A stretch of 64,000 bases of DNA from an uncultured Bacteroidales bacterium (GTDB lineage: Bacteria > Bacteroidota > Bacteroidia > Bacteroidales > UBA932), in assembly GCA_949286415.1 (NCBI GenBank), contig CASEBV010000007.1, positions 62,001 through 126,000 on the forward strand, read 5' to 3'. Positions 24,466 through 32,712 of this stretch are shown in pieces; the first letter of the stretch is position 1, and each line of letters begins with the position of its first letter. The position numbers and the translations under genes were made by a program. The notes beneath the pieces were generated by a model, which saw only the letters and a program-made list of their open reading frames with translations, was not told the origin of the DNA and searched no databases.

Positions 24466-27006
24466 TCATTCTGATTTGAGATAGGCCTTGAGAATAGGCT
24501 GCAGAGATTCATAGTCCGGGACAAGCACCTGCCGTGGCTTGGATCCCTCCTGCGGGCCGACAATTCCCGCTGCCTCAAGCTGGTCCATCACGCGGCCTGC
24601 ACGGGCATATCCCATCCCGAGTTTGCGCTGGAGAGTAGAAGTGGAACCGATCTGATTGAGCACAACCATCTTGGCCGCTTCTTCAAAGAGAGGGTCAATA
24701 TTCTGCATGTCAACCATTTCTCCTCCGGAGGAGTCGCCGTCAGCAGACGGAGGGGCAGGGAGATAATACGGAACGGAGTAAGCCTGGCGGAATCCGGTCT
24801 GGGAGCCGATGAACTCGGTTATGGCCTTGATTTCCTTGTCAACAAATGCGCACTGGACTCTTTCCATCTCAATGCCAGAATAATACAGCATGTCGCCTCT
24901 TCCGATAAGCTTCTCGGCCCCGGTCGAGTCAAGAATCACCATGGAGTCCATGCGGCTGCTGACCCTGAATGCTATGCGCGTAGGGAAATTGCTCTTGATA
25001 AGCCCCGTAACAACATTCGTGGACGGTCTCTGCGTCGCAAGAATCAGGTGGATACCGGCAGCACGACCTTTCTGGGCAAGGCGGATGATGCTGTCCATGA
25101 TATTCTTTGAGATTGACTTTGACTCCCCTCCTGTGCTGGACATTATAAGATCTGCATACTCATCTATCACTACTACGATATAAGGCATATATTTGTGGCC
25201 TTCCGTCGGAAGAAGATATCTGTCCCTGAACTTGTTGTTGTATTCCTTGACATTCCGCACCTCAGCCCGGCTAAGCAAGTCGTACCGTTCGTCCATTTCC
25301 ACACACAGGGATTTGAGGACCATTTCAGCCTGCTTCGGCTTCTTGACAATGGCATTCTCCATCTCATCTTTTTCACTGACCGCATCAGGCAAGACCGCGA
25401 GATAATGCCGGATCAGCCTTGAGTACAAAGTAAATTCAACCCTCTTAGGGTCAATGAAGACAAATTTGAGCTCAGACGGATGCTTTGAATAAAGAAGAGA
25501 AGTAATGATGACATTAAGCCCGACAGACTTTCCCTGCTTTGTTGCTCCGGCCACAAGCAGATGGGGTGAATCAGCCAGATCAAAGACTTTCGCCTTGTTG
25601 GTAATAGTGGCGCCTATAGCCACCGGCAATTCATATCTGTTGTTCCTGAACGCATCGTCATTAAGCATAAACTTCAGCGGGACAATGGAAGGCCTCTGGT
25701 TTGCCACCTCAATTCCGACAGCATCCTCAAGGGTAACTATTCTCACATCCTTGACCCCGAGAGACAGGGCTATGTCCTCTTCCAGACTCTTTATTGCGGA
25801 TATCTTAACTCCCTTCGCCGGGATTATCTTATAAAGAGTCACAGTAGGTCCCACGCAGGCAAAGCCTTTTTCAATCTGAATCTTATAGCTCAGGAGAGTG
25901 GAACGTATCTTATTGTTGTTCATTTCCAGCTCATCCTGCGAGACCTCATGTCGTCCGTCCGGATAGTCATTCAGAAGATCAAGGCTCGGGAATCTGTAGT
26001 TTTCCAATTCATCCCGAACATTTATCCTCGGCAACTCCTTTCTGACATCAGTCGCGAGTTCAGATGTTATTACCTCAAGAGTATCATCCGGCTTCTGCAG
26101 AACCTCCTCAGCGTCAAGAGGGGCATACTGATTAGAAAACTCATCCTGTTCATCTGCAGATTCCCATTCCGGGAACTCTTCAGAAGAGGTCTCTATTTCC
26201 TCCCCAGGCTCAACATCCGCCGCAGGCTCAACATCCGTCACAGGCTCAACATCCGTCACAGGCTCCCCTGCCGTCACAGATTCGATCTCAGCTCCGGCCT
26301 CATTGTCCGGCTGTGGCTCTGTCTCCGAGGAAGAATCACCGGCCTCTCCCGGAGTGCTTTTGTCAGGACGCCTCTCAAAGACAGAAAGAATCCATCCCGA
26401 AACCCTTGTGCTTACGAACATGAACCATCCGATAAGAAAGACAAGGATAATAATCAGAGTCACAGCCGCCCCCACAAGGTTGCATGACCATGCCGATATC
26501 GCGGCACCGCAGTCTCCTCCAAGGCCTCCGCCAAATGCCGTTTCCAATCCGACAAAAGGAGCGACAAACGCCAGAAAGACAGAGAATATTACAGCTCCGG
26601 ACACTGTCGAGAAGAATGCTTTCAGAAGGCTTGTCTTCCGCTTCCCGAAGAGAAGTCGCAATGAAATCAGAGAAAGCAGCAGAAAAAAGGCAATGCTGCC
26701 CAGCCCGAAGCAGCGGGCAACAAGAAAATGGCCCCACCTGTACCCGAGCTTTCCGGCAGAATTGTGCACCTCGATGTCAGAATCAAGCATATCCGCCTCC
26801 GTAAGGAGACTCTGGTCCGCTTTCCAGGTAAAAAGGTATGAAACAATTGCAATGATTGTGAAAACAGCAAATGCTCCTATCGCGAGGCCGCACAATTTCT
26901 GTATCTTCTTGCGCTTTTCCTCGTCCAATGAAGCCCAGAACCCGGGCCGCTTCTCCTTTACGGCATTTCCATTGCCTGGATTTTCTTTCTTTTTTCCGCG
27001 CGCCAT
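24466..27006 (-). CDS. ftsK: DNA translocase FtsK/SpoIIIE
   Basis: ATP-driven motor that clears chromosome ends from the septum during division. The 846 residues show four N-terminal membrane spans (to about residue 200), an acidic Pro/Glu linker with EPVTDV repeats (about 240-290), the motor with Walker A GATKQGKS (about residues 484-492) and Walker B VVVIDEYADLI, the RQPSIV region, and the DNA-binding gamma domain at the end (STSTLQRKLGMGYARAGRVMDQLE). Full-length. It lies between DUF4290 and lolA with spacings of 3 and 12 bp, so transcribed together. Confidence 0.97.
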   Translation of the reverse strand: MARGKKKENPGNGNAVKEKRPGFWASLDEEKRKKIQKLCGLAIGAFAVFTIIAIVSYLFTWKADQSLLTEADMLDSDIEVHNSAGKLGYRWGHFLVARCFGLGSIAFFLLLSLISLRLLFGKRKTSLLKAFFSTVSGAVIFSVFLAFVAPFVGLETAFGGGLGGDCGAAISAWSCNLVGAAVTLIIILVFLIGWFMFVSTRVSGWILSVFERRPDKSTPGEAGDSSSETEPQPDNEAGAEIESVTAGEPVTDVEPVTDVEPAADVEPGEEIETSSEEFPEWESADEQDEFSNQYAPLDAEEVLQKPDDTLEVITSELATDVRKELPRINVRDELENYRFPSLDLLNDYPDGRHEVSQDELEMNNNKIRSTLLSYKIQIEKGFACVGPTVTLYKIIPAKGVKISAIKSLEEDIALSLGVKDVRIVTLEDAVGIEVANQRPSIVPLKFMLNDDAFRNNRYELPVAIGATITNKAKVFDLADSPHLLVAGATKQGKSVGLNVIITSLLYSKHPSELKFVFIDPKRVEFTLYSRLIRHYLAVLPDAVSEKDEMENAIVKKPKQAEMVLKSLCVEMDERYDLLSRAEVRNVKEYNNKFRDRYLLPTEGHKYMPYIVVVIDEYADLIMSSTGGESKSISKNIMDSIIRLAQKGRAAGIHLILATQRPSTNVVTGLIKSNFPTRIAFRVSSRMDSMVILDSTGAEKLIGRGDMLYYSGIEMERVQCAFVDKEIKAITEFIGSQTGFRQAYSVPYYLPAPPSADGDSSGGEMVDMQNIDPLFEEAAKMVVLNQIGSTSTLQRKLGMGYARAGRVMDQLEAAGIVGPQEGSKPRQVLVPDYESLQPILKAYLKSE
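26206..26277. repeat. Tandem 18-bp repeats in ftsK linker
   Basis: Four copies of an 18-bp unit (26206-26223, 26224-26241, 26242-26259, 26260-26277) encode the EPVTDV hexapeptide of the ftsK linker. Two copies are identical and two have a few changes. The repeat changes linker length without breaking the frame. Confidence 0.9.
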
Positions 27007-27009
27007 CAG

Positions 27010-27699
27010 CTATTTCCTCTGATTTCTTTGTCTTGTAGAATTTTTCGGGCGGATGCCGTTCCGGGACTTCACCGGATTAAGTCCGGGACGGGAATACGAC
27101 ATTTCTGTCGAAACCCTCGTGAGCTTCAAGTCCGCAGGCACCTTGATTCTATAGTCGGAAAGTTTCTCAATATCCTGAAATATCGTCTCGTCCGCCACGG
27201 AGTCCTTGTTCCAGATAAGATATTGCTGGCGCATATATATTGCCAGAGAACGGATCATCGCCGTCTTGTCCTCCCCATCCTCCATGCCGGAGATAAGGTC
27301 GATGATACTCTCTATATTGCGGCCGTAATGAGTGGCCTTGATCGGCTTGCGCTTGAGCGGAATCATTGCCGGTGGCGCAGAAAACTGGGACTCTTCCGGC
27401 TTCGGATAAGGAGAATCCACATCCAGGTCAAATCCGGAGATGATATAAAGGTGATCCCACAGCTTCTGTTCATAATTCTCCTGAGAATGCACATGAGTAT
27501 TGAGAATCTCCATGACCTTAATCACGGCCTCCGCCTGTTCGTCCCTCTTGGCCTTGTTCGGCACAGTCTTCACATATTCCACCATCTTCTGCACATTGCG
27601 GCCGTACTCCGGCATCCTGAGCTTCTCCCGCTGCGTGTTGTATTCCAGACGTATACCATCCTGAGGATTTGTCCGGGAACCATTCTGTCCGTTGTCCAT
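27010..27699 (-). CDS. DUF4290 domain-containing protein
   Basis: A 229-residue cytoplasmic protein specific to Bacteroidota. The family pattern is IRLEYNTQREKLRMPEYGRNVQKMVEYV at the start and ATHYGRNIESIIDLI in the second half, with a basic, low-complexity tail. Function unknown. It lies 3 bp upstream of ftsK in the same direction, which hints at a role in cell division or chromosome handling but does not prove it. Confidence 0.9.
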   Translation of the reverse strand: MDNGQNGSRTNPQDGIRLEYNTQREKLRMPEYGRNVQKMVEYVKTVPNKAKRDEQAEAVIKVMEILNTHVHSQENYEQKLWDHLYIISGFDLDVDSPYPKPEESQFSAPPAMIPLKRKPIKATHYGRNIESIIDLISGMEDGEDKTAMIRSLAIYMRQQYLIWNKDSVADETIFQDIEKLSDYRIKVPADLKLTRVSTEMSYSRPGLNPVKSRNGIRPKNSTRQRNQRK

Positions 27700-27719
27700 A
27701 TCAAAAAATTTACAAAAGA

Positions 27720-27727
27720 CAAAGATA
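27720..27727 (-). promoter_or_regulatory. Probable -7 box for the DUF4290-ftsK operon
   Basis: TATCTTTG on the minus strand fits TAnnTTTG, about 20 nt ahead of the ATG at 27699. The -33 candidate is too close. Confidence 0.4.
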
Positions 27728-27808
27728 CTTTTTATAACTCAAAATCCGGCATATTTTACGAAGTTGTTTTGAAATATTCTCCCGACAACATTAAAATCAG
27801 AAAAAATA

Positions 27809-27840
27809 TTTGGAGAATTGAATCTAAAAGCATACCTTTG
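27809..27840 (+). promoter_or_regulatory. tRNA-Lys operon promoter
   Basis: TTTG at 27809-27812 and TACCTTTG at 27833-27840 with 20 bp between: a textbook Bacteroidota promoter. Transcription would start near 27847 and cover both tRNA-Lys genes to the terminator at 28104. Confidence 0.75.
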
Positions 27841-27902
27841 CAATCCCATTTCGGAAAAGACCTGATTTCGGGGACAGATTCGGATTTGGGATTGAACGGG
27901 AA

Positions 27903-27975
27903 GATTCGTTAGCTCAGCTGGTAGAGCACAACACTTTTAATGTTGGGGTCTTGGGTTCGAATCCCAAACGGATCA
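27903..27975 (+). tRNA. tRNA-Lys (anticodon UUU)
   Basis: A 73-nt cloverleaf: acceptor GATTCGT pairs with ACGGATC (27968-27974) with discriminator A; anticodon stem CAACA/TGTTG closes the loop CTTTTAA, giving anticodon UUU; T-arm TTGGG-TTCGAAT-CCCAA. CCA is not encoded. It is transcribed with the CUU tRNA 29 bp downstream. Confidence 0.96.
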
Positions 27976-28004
27976 CGAAGTCGACCGGCAACGGTCTTCA
28001 CGAC

Positions 28005-28077
28005 GCTTCCTTAGCTCAGTTGGTAGAGCACGACACTCTTAATGTTGGGGTCCAGGGTTCGAGCCCCTGAGGGAGCA
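28005..28077 (+). tRNA. tRNA-Lys (anticodon CUU)
   Basis: A 73-nt cloverleaf: acceptor GCTTCCT pairs with AGGGAGC (28070-28076), discriminator A; anticodon loop CTCTTAA gives CUU; T-arm CAGGG-TTCGAGC-CCCTG. CCA not encoded. It is followed at once by a terminator and then by remnants of a conjugative element, so its 3' side is an island boundary. Confidence 0.96.
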
Positions 28078-28078
28078 C

Positions 28079-28104
28079 AAAGGCGGTATTGAACCGCCTT
28101 TTTT
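28079..28104 (+). terminator. Terminator of the tRNA-Lys operon
   Basis: AGGCGGT (28081-28087) pairs with ACCGCCT (28093-28099) over a 5-nt loop, followed by a run of T to 28104. A classic intrinsic terminator. Confidence 0.92.
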
Positions 28105-28127
28105 AGTATCCCGAACGGCCTGTTATC

Positions 28128-28313
28128 AGGGGAAACGATAGCAATTATGTTCAGTACGGCGATGACAATCTGATATATCATGGAACATACAGTTCTTATC
28201 TGTATATTTGCCTCATTCAGAAAAGACATTGCGTCCTGGGCTATAGCACTTGTTCCAGACAGCACAGAATAAATGATTGTTACAGCAAATCTTCCTCCTC
28301 TATTCTTCATCAC
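28128..28313 (-). pseudogene. Truncated traE-like (DUF4134) conjugation gene
   Basis: The minus-strand frame starting at 28313 reads MMKNRGGRFAVTIIYSVLSG, a signal-like start, then QDAMSFLNEANIQIR and a hydrophobic stretch. This resembles the N-terminal half of TraE (DUF4134), a small pilin-like protein of Bacteroides conjugative elements. After about 28128 the similarity stops and the frame runs through the tRNA terminator and into the tRNA-Lys gene. I read this as a deletion that joined traE to the chromosome. It overlaps the preceding small gene by 4 bp as in a real tra operon. The family call is by recognition and moderate. Confidence 0.5.
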
Positions 28314-28579
28314 TTATGCTTGTTTAGTATATTGTTCGCTTTATCGAGGTCACTGAGGTCGGCAGTGAACCTTTTGGCAATCGTGTCAAGTTTTCCGGGG
28401 CTGGCCCGGATTTCTCCAATCTCAGGTTTGGTCTCAGTCAAAACTATCGGTGTTATCTTGACACAAGGTATTATATCCGAAAGCGGCGGCAGGGGCTGTC
28501 CGGCATCCGGTATTTTTTGTCTATTGAATATTTTGTCAATCAGACAATACAGATTCCTGTTCCATTTCTTTCTCCACAT
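28310..28579 (-). CDS. Small protein between traA and traE remnants, unrecognised
   Basis: An 89-residue frame with a basic N-terminus and a later AKRFTADLSDLDKANNILNKHK helix. It overlaps the traA end and the traE start by a few bases, as expected from an operon of short tra genes (traA, traB, traC, traD, traE order). I cannot assign it to a named tra family; its start is uncertain because the first 14 codons overlap traA. It may be expressed only if the tra operon still is, which is doubtful. Confidence 0.4.
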   Translation of the reverse strand: MWRKKWNRNLYCLIDKIFNRQKIPDAGQPLPPLSDIIPCVKITPIVLTETKPEIGEIRASPGKLDTIAKRFTADLSDLDKANNILNKHK

Positions 28580-29277
28580 ATCCTACTATCTCCTTGAACA
28601 GATTCAATATGCCTGGGTTCTTATCTCTGATCATCTTCTCGGGGAAACAGACTGTGCTGCGAAGATAACCGTTACTCCCCATTTCTTTTTTCATTGAAAG
28701 AGTGCTCCTGACTATATTATGCGATATGGTTATACCATTTTCTTTGAACCATATACGCAATTCATCATACATTTCAGCATTTTCTTTTCCGTGGACACGA
28801 TTGAAGAAAAGCAGGGTCTCCCTGTCCGCATTCCAGAAGAATCTGCGCGAGAGCCTTTGATGAAGCGATATTCATCCCGTCAAGTTCAACAGGAATGGCG
28901 ATAAAGTCTATCGCCTGTCTCATTGCCAGAATACACACAGCGTCTGTCTCTGAAATTGATCCCGGGAAATCCATAATGACATAATCAATTTCATCGGAAA
29001 TCCCCTTCAGCATATTAGCAATTTTCCTGACTCCTGTTTCATCCAGGACTTCAACCTCTTCAACAGGGTACAACTCTTCGCTGTTATGATTTCTGCCTTC
29101 TTTGTCAAGCAGGATGATTTCCCGTTTTCTCGTGTAAGAGAAATTGTATTCCGACCTGTCAAAATCAAGCACAAGGACATTCTTCCCGAGCGAATATTTC
29201 AAGAATGACGCAAACAACATATTGAATGTCGTTTTTCCTGTCCCTCCCTTAGCCGAGAAAAATGATATTACCTTCAT
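28536..29277 (-). pseudogene. Frameshifted traA (ParA/MinD-like ATPase) of a conjugative element
   Basis: The start at 29277 (MKVISFFSAKGGTGKTTFN) holds the deviant Walker A of ParA; LVLDFDRSEY and YVIMDFPG follow. The frame reads on to ALAQILLECG and then ends at 28774 in a nonsense tail. In another minus frame the protein resumes as NADRETLLFFNRVHGKENAEM and continues to KEMEQESVLSD at 28536. The switch falls near 28832-28836, so a one- or two-base indel broke the gene. The joined protein (about 247 residues) fits TraA of Bacteroides conjugative transposons. A sequencing or assembly error cannot be ruled out. Confidence 0.7.
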
Positions 29278-29549
29278 TCAACCATATTTTTCTAAAATAT
29301 TATTCAATAAAAATATAATATCAGAAAACCATCAGGTCCGGCATCTCCCTTAACAAAATCAGAACAAAGTCAATCACTAAGCCTCTGAATCCACAGTAAA
29401 CCAACAATACCTTAATAATAATATAGCCGCCTCTCACCTCCCCGGAGCAATTATCCGCGCATACTATTCCTCCCAATCAACCCGCTCCAATCTCACACAA
29501 TTACCATATAAATACCTATATTTGTATATAATTGAATGAATGGTATACC
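29278..29549. other. AT-rich gap at the start of the defence-like cargo
   Basis: About 270 bp between the divergent traA remnant and the small membrane protein gene. It is visibly AT-richer than the core genome. Apart from the -7 box at 29517-29524 I see no gene, tRNA or strong hairpin. Confidence 0.6.
29517..29524 (+). promoter_or_regulatory. -7 box for the small membrane protein gene
   Basis: TATATTTG, an exact TAnnTTTG match; transcription would begin near 29531, about 19 nt ahead of the ATG at 29550. Confidence 0.5.
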
Positions 29550-29957
29550 ATGGATTTATCTCTTATTATAAGCGTCATAGCCGTAATATGCACAATATGC
29601 GGTTGGTTTGTAATTCATATTATGTCTCAACGAAGAGATTTCATAAACAAAAAGAAGGAAATCAGGATTTCATATCTAATAGATGCTTTTCGCCGTATAG
29701 AAGACGCATCGCAACGAAGAGACAGTGATAAACTTCTACAATTAGAATCAGCCATTGCAGACATACAGTTATTTGGGACAAAAAAGCAAGTTGAACTATC
29801 AAGGAAGTTTGCTGCGGAATTTGCTAACAATCGTAGTGCAGATGCGATGCCATTATTATATGATCTTCGCGATGATTTAAGAAAAGAATTAAACTTAGAA
29901 GCCTTGACAGATACTCAATGGATATGTTTAAGGATAGTAAATAGGGATAGAAAATAA
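29550..29957 (+). CDS. Small single-span membrane protein, unknown function
   Basis: A 135-residue protein: span at residues 3-23 (LSLIISVIAVICTICGWFVI), then a charged helical part (RRDFINKKKEIRISYLIDAFRRIEDASQRRD, IQLFGTKKQVELSRKFAAEF). The pattern of N-terminal anchor plus soluble helix recurs in small cargo proteins on bacterial islands. The ATG at 29550 lies about 19 nt from the expected transcription start; a TTG at 29532 is the alternative. It precedes the CoiA-like gene with 49 bp between. Confidence 0.65.
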   Translation: MDLSLIISVIAVICTICGWFVIHIMSQRRDFINKKKEIRISYLIDAFRRIEDASQRRDSDKLLQLESAIADIQLFGTKKQVELSRKFAAEFANNRSADAMPLLYDLRDDLRKELNLEALTDTQWICLRIVNRDRK

Positions 29958-30006
29958 TTATAATTATATAATTGGTACATTTAAGCATATAAGTGTGCGA
30001 GAATAT

Positions 30007-31140
30007 ATGACTGAAGATGAGCATAATAACGAGAAAAGCACTCGACATACATCCAATCGGCTTACATACGCTATAGATTCATCCGGCAGGGTTGTCAATA
30101 TCGATGAGGTCCCTGCCGGAAATAAATGCGGATGTTTCTGTCCTTCATGCAAAGAGCCTTTAATGGCAAAAAATCAAGGACGGAAAAGGATTCATCATTT
30201 CTCTCATCAGTCAGGAACAGAATGTGCCAATGCCTATGAATCAATGCTGCATATTCTTGCTAAAGACAGGATTCGGGAAGCCTTTTTGGAAAGATCCGAG
30301 TTTTGGATAGAATTTGAATATACATCTTTCTGTCCCAATGATAAAGGTTGCAAGTTCTTTCGATATAGTGATTGCTGCGAGAAAAAGAAACAAAGATTTA
30401 ACCTGAAAGATTTCTATGATTCTTGCGAACAGGAAATCCGGTATGATAATATAAACCGTCGTTCCGACCTGAAAATATTTTCTTCGTCCAATCCCGCACG
30501 AAGCCCTATTTATCTGGAATTCTATGTTACACACGCAAGTGATCGGATTAAATTGCATAGCGGAAATAAGATTGTTGAAATCCGTATTGAATCAGAAAAT
30601 GACATAAAGCGCTTAATTGAATGTGGTATTGTTGAAGACTTAGGGCATAACGACAACTATGATTGTTTTGGCAGGAGACCAGATGAGGGAGGAGTCTGTT
30701 TTTACGGTTTCAAAAACAAGGATAGGAAGAACTATCAACTGAGCAATGAAATAGAATTTGTCAGGTTCATATTGTACAAATCCGGTAAAACACAATGTTT
30801 CCATGACGGGTGTGATTGCCGGAATTTGTCAAAATCAAAACCGGGCTCGCTGTTTGAAATGTGTATTCACACATCTGTTTCATTTGGAATATATGACCAG
30901 GTAAAATACATTGCCTATCAAAAGTTCGGGATTCCTAATTGCGTTCTTTGTACGAATTATGTGGATGATTATTATGGAATGACAAAGATTTGTCGGTTAT
31001 ATAAGCATTTACAGATACCTAAATATGAAGAGATGGACACATCCAAAGCAAAGAACTGCAGATTCTTTGCTATTGATAAGATGCTGATGCAATCTGCATT
31101 AGAGCATGGCATTTCAGAAAACTACACGATATTTGAGTAA
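30007..31140 (+). CDS. CoiA-like protein: zinc ribbon plus nuclease-like domain
   Basis: A 377-residue protein. The N-terminus has a metal site, CGCFCPSCKEP (C41-C48), then HHFSH (63-67) and C73, the arrangement of CoiA family proteins. A region follows with RRSDLK (D154) and IYLEFYVTH (E171), a plausible but degraded PD-(D/E)xK core, and the C-terminal half has many cysteines in C-rich pairs (CFHDGCDCR, CVLCTNYV), perhaps a second zinc site. CoiA supports transformation in Firmicutes; island homologues may act as nucleases or DNA binders. The ATG at 30007 is preferred over a GTG at 29995. Role here is unknown. Confidence 0.6.
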   Translation: MTEDEHNNEKSTRHTSNRLTYAIDSSGRVVNIDEVPAGNKCGCFCPSCKEPLMAKNQGRKRIHHFSHQSGTECANAYESMLHILAKDRIREAFLERSEFWIEFEYTSFCPNDKGCKFFRYSDCCEKKKQRFNLKDFYDSCEQEIRYDNINRRSDLKIFSSSNPARSPIYLEFYVTHASDRIKLHSGNKIVEIRIESENDIKRLIECGIVEDLGHNDNYDCFGRRPDEGGVCFYGFKNKDRKNYQLSNEIEFVRFILYKSGKTQCFHDGCDCRNLSKSKPGSLFEMCIHTSVSFGIYDQVKYIAYQKFGIPNCVLCTNYVDDYYGMTKICRLYKHLQIPKYEEMDTSKAKNCRFFAIDKMLMQSALEHGISENYTIFE

Positions 31141-31179
31141 TTAGTAATCGTATAACTTAAAAAATTAGTAAATTTATTC

Positions 31180-31207
31180 TTTGCAAGAATAAAAATGTCT
31201 ATCTTTG
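31180..31207 (+). promoter_or_regulatory. Promoter of the three-gene cassette
   Basis: TTTG at 31180-31183 and TATCTTTG at 31200-31207, 16 bp apart. Transcription would begin near 31214, ahead of the ATG at 31241. The spacing is slightly short. Confidence 0.55.
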
Positions 31208-31240
31208 TCATTTATATAATATTATTATAGTTTATTTATA

Positions 31241-31465
31241 ATGGAATTCCGTTTGCATACTGATGCTCGCTTAACGAGCGAAAAGTCCGTGGGAATACCG
31301 TGTGCTAAACAGCAGATGACGCACTTGAATGCTTTGTGTAATGCAAATCCATCACACAAAGTAAGTCGTTCTGTGCGCCAGATCAAACCGCGTGGTTCCA
31401 TCTATCTTCAACTTGGTCGTAAGGTGTCAATGGATAAGATGAGGAAAATCATTCAAGATTTCTAA
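31241..31465 (+). CDS. Small basic protein, first gene of an unrecognised cassette
   Basis: A 74-residue protein with Arg/Lys-rich stretches (SRSVRQIKPRG and GRKVSMDKMRKII) and no signal or membrane span. No family recognised. The charge would fit a nucleic-acid or ribosome-binding role, which is a guess. It stands 6 bp before the next gene, so it is very likely co-transcribed with the two membrane-anchored proteins that follow. Confidence 0.5.
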   Translation: MEFRLHTDARLTSEKSVGIPCAKQQMTHLNALCNANPSHKVSRSVRQIKPRGSIYLQLGRKVSMDKMRKIIQDF

Positions 31466-31471
31466 TTCAAA

Positions 31472-32020
31472 ATGCTGAATCCGGAATTAAAATTTTTATA
31501 CGATAGATACCGCTCAGAACTGAAACCTCTGATTGCTGAATATGAGTCACGAAATGAAGATTTCGTGACTTCTTTGCTTGATGATCTTCCATTGATGTTT
31601 GACAATATCGCATTATATGAAACTGCATCAGGAGAAGAGAAAAACAATTATAAAATTGCTGCCGAACAATGTCTTGATAATGCAATTGATAATTTGCTCA
31701 TTTGTCTTGTGGCAAGCATGATTGAGAACATCAAAAAGTTTAAATCCAGATTCTCCAAAGAAACATTTGAATTACTTGATGGAGGCAAATTCTGTGGTAA
31801 ATTTTTTCAGTTGGAAAGAGAAGTAATTGCAGTCAAAAACAGTGACTTGAAATTGGCTTACAATAAACTGAAAGAAATGGAGGATATGATTGAACAATGT
31901 CACGGAGACACTCTGACAAGCAGCCTAAAGGAAGACAGCAGGAAAATGACCATTGCAAAATGGCTGCTGACAATAGGAATCGCTTTACTTGTCAATTTTC
32001 TCATACTAAAACTATTATAA
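31472..32020 (+). CDS. Membrane-anchored helical protein A of the paired cassette
   Basis: A 182-residue mainly helical protein with one C-terminal membrane span (about 162-181) and no signal peptide, so it is tail-anchored with the body in the cytoplasm. A central ELLDGGKFCGKFFQLEREV resembles FRLDGGRFWSDYTTWRYEV of the next gene, and the helical halves on both sides line up too, which suggests the two are paralogues. I recognise no known domain. The next gene begins 2 bp after its stop. Confidence 0.65.
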   Translation: MLNPELKFLYDRYRSELKPLIAEYESRNEDFVTSLLDDLPLMFDNIALYETASGEEKNNYKIAAEQCLDNAIDNLLICLVASMIENIKKFKSRFSKETFELLDGGKFCGKFFQLEREVIAVKNSDLKLAYNKLKEMEDMIEQCHGDTLTSSLKEDSRKMTIAKWLLTIGIALLVNFLILKLL

Positions 32021-32022
32021 AT

Positions 32023-32712
32023 ATGGACGAAAAGACTATAGCAAAGATGTATGAGAATTTGATCCACTCATATCTGGAAATCAAACCGGTTCTATTTGAC
32101 CTCTACAAGAGGAATGGCAACAGCCATATAGATGCCATTCTCAATGAAATGAGGGCTCTTAATGATCATCTTGCAAGATGTTATGCAGATAATATTACTG
32201 TTGAGAATGCCCATAAAGAATTAAGCAAAGCGGAGGGGCATCTTAAACGATTGATTTACGATTGTTTCAAACAGTTGAATATCATATTCTTTGACCATAT
32301 AAAGGATTATGAAGAAAAATATTTTGGCCCACATTGGTTTCGCTTGGATGGAGGCAGATTCTGGTCTGACTATACTACATGGCGCTACGAGGTCGTAAAA
32401 AATGTGGAGCAGGCCAAGAAATATGAGTCTATAGATGCTGAAAAGGCATGCGATAACTATCAGAATGCCTATGTGGTGCAAGGTAAAGTATATGATTTGT
32501 TGGAAAACAATAAATCTAATCTTCAATTATCGAAACCTCGCATCCTGTGGATGAAACTTAATTCATTGAAAGGATGGGGTTTGACTACATTTATTTTGGC
32601 TGTTATCCCGTCCGTTCTTTGGGAAATTCCATACAAGACAATATATATGTGGGCATCCGAGGCGGTCAAAAATTTACTGCATTTAATTGGAAGTTTTCTA
32701 ACTGCACTTTAA
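32023..32712 (+). CDS. Membrane-anchored helical protein B of the paired cassette
   Basis: A 229-residue helical protein related to the previous gene: shared LDGGR/KF motif, then a similar helical region (KACDNYQNAYVVQGKVYDLLE). The C-terminus has two hydrophobic stretches (about 189-207 and 213-229), so it is anchored in the membrane. The ATG at 32023 begins 2 bp after the previous stop; the longer upstream frame overlaps that gene and is not used. No known family recognised. Confidence 0.65.
   Translation: MDEKTIAKMYENLIHSYLEIKPVLFDLYKRNGNSHIDAILNEMRALNDHLARCYADNITVENAHKELSKAEGHLKRLIYDCFKQLNIIFFDHIKDYEEKYFGPHWFRLDGGRFWSDYTTWRYEVVKNVEQAKKYESIDAEKACDNYQNAYVVQGKVYDLLENNKSNLQLSKPRILWMKLNSLKGWGLTTFILAVIPSVLWEIPYKTIYMWASEAVKNLLHLIGSFLTAL

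Noticed and set aside
26206..26277. 18-bp repeats as iterons or a CRISPR remnant
   Set aside because: They are in frame in ftsK and encode the EPVTDV linker repeat; no spacers, no origin context.
28005..28077. Attachment site duplicated at the right end of the island
   Set aside because: I searched by eye for the tRNA-Lys 3' end (GGTTCGAGCCCC and similar) around 34,890-35,140 and saw no copy.
28774..28860. Programmed frameshift in traA
   Set aside because: No slippery homopolymer or downstream structure at the break; a simple indel explains it.
28310..29277. A complete integrative conjugative element
   Set aside because: No integrase, relaxase, coupling protein or further tra genes are present; traA is frameshifted and traE truncated.
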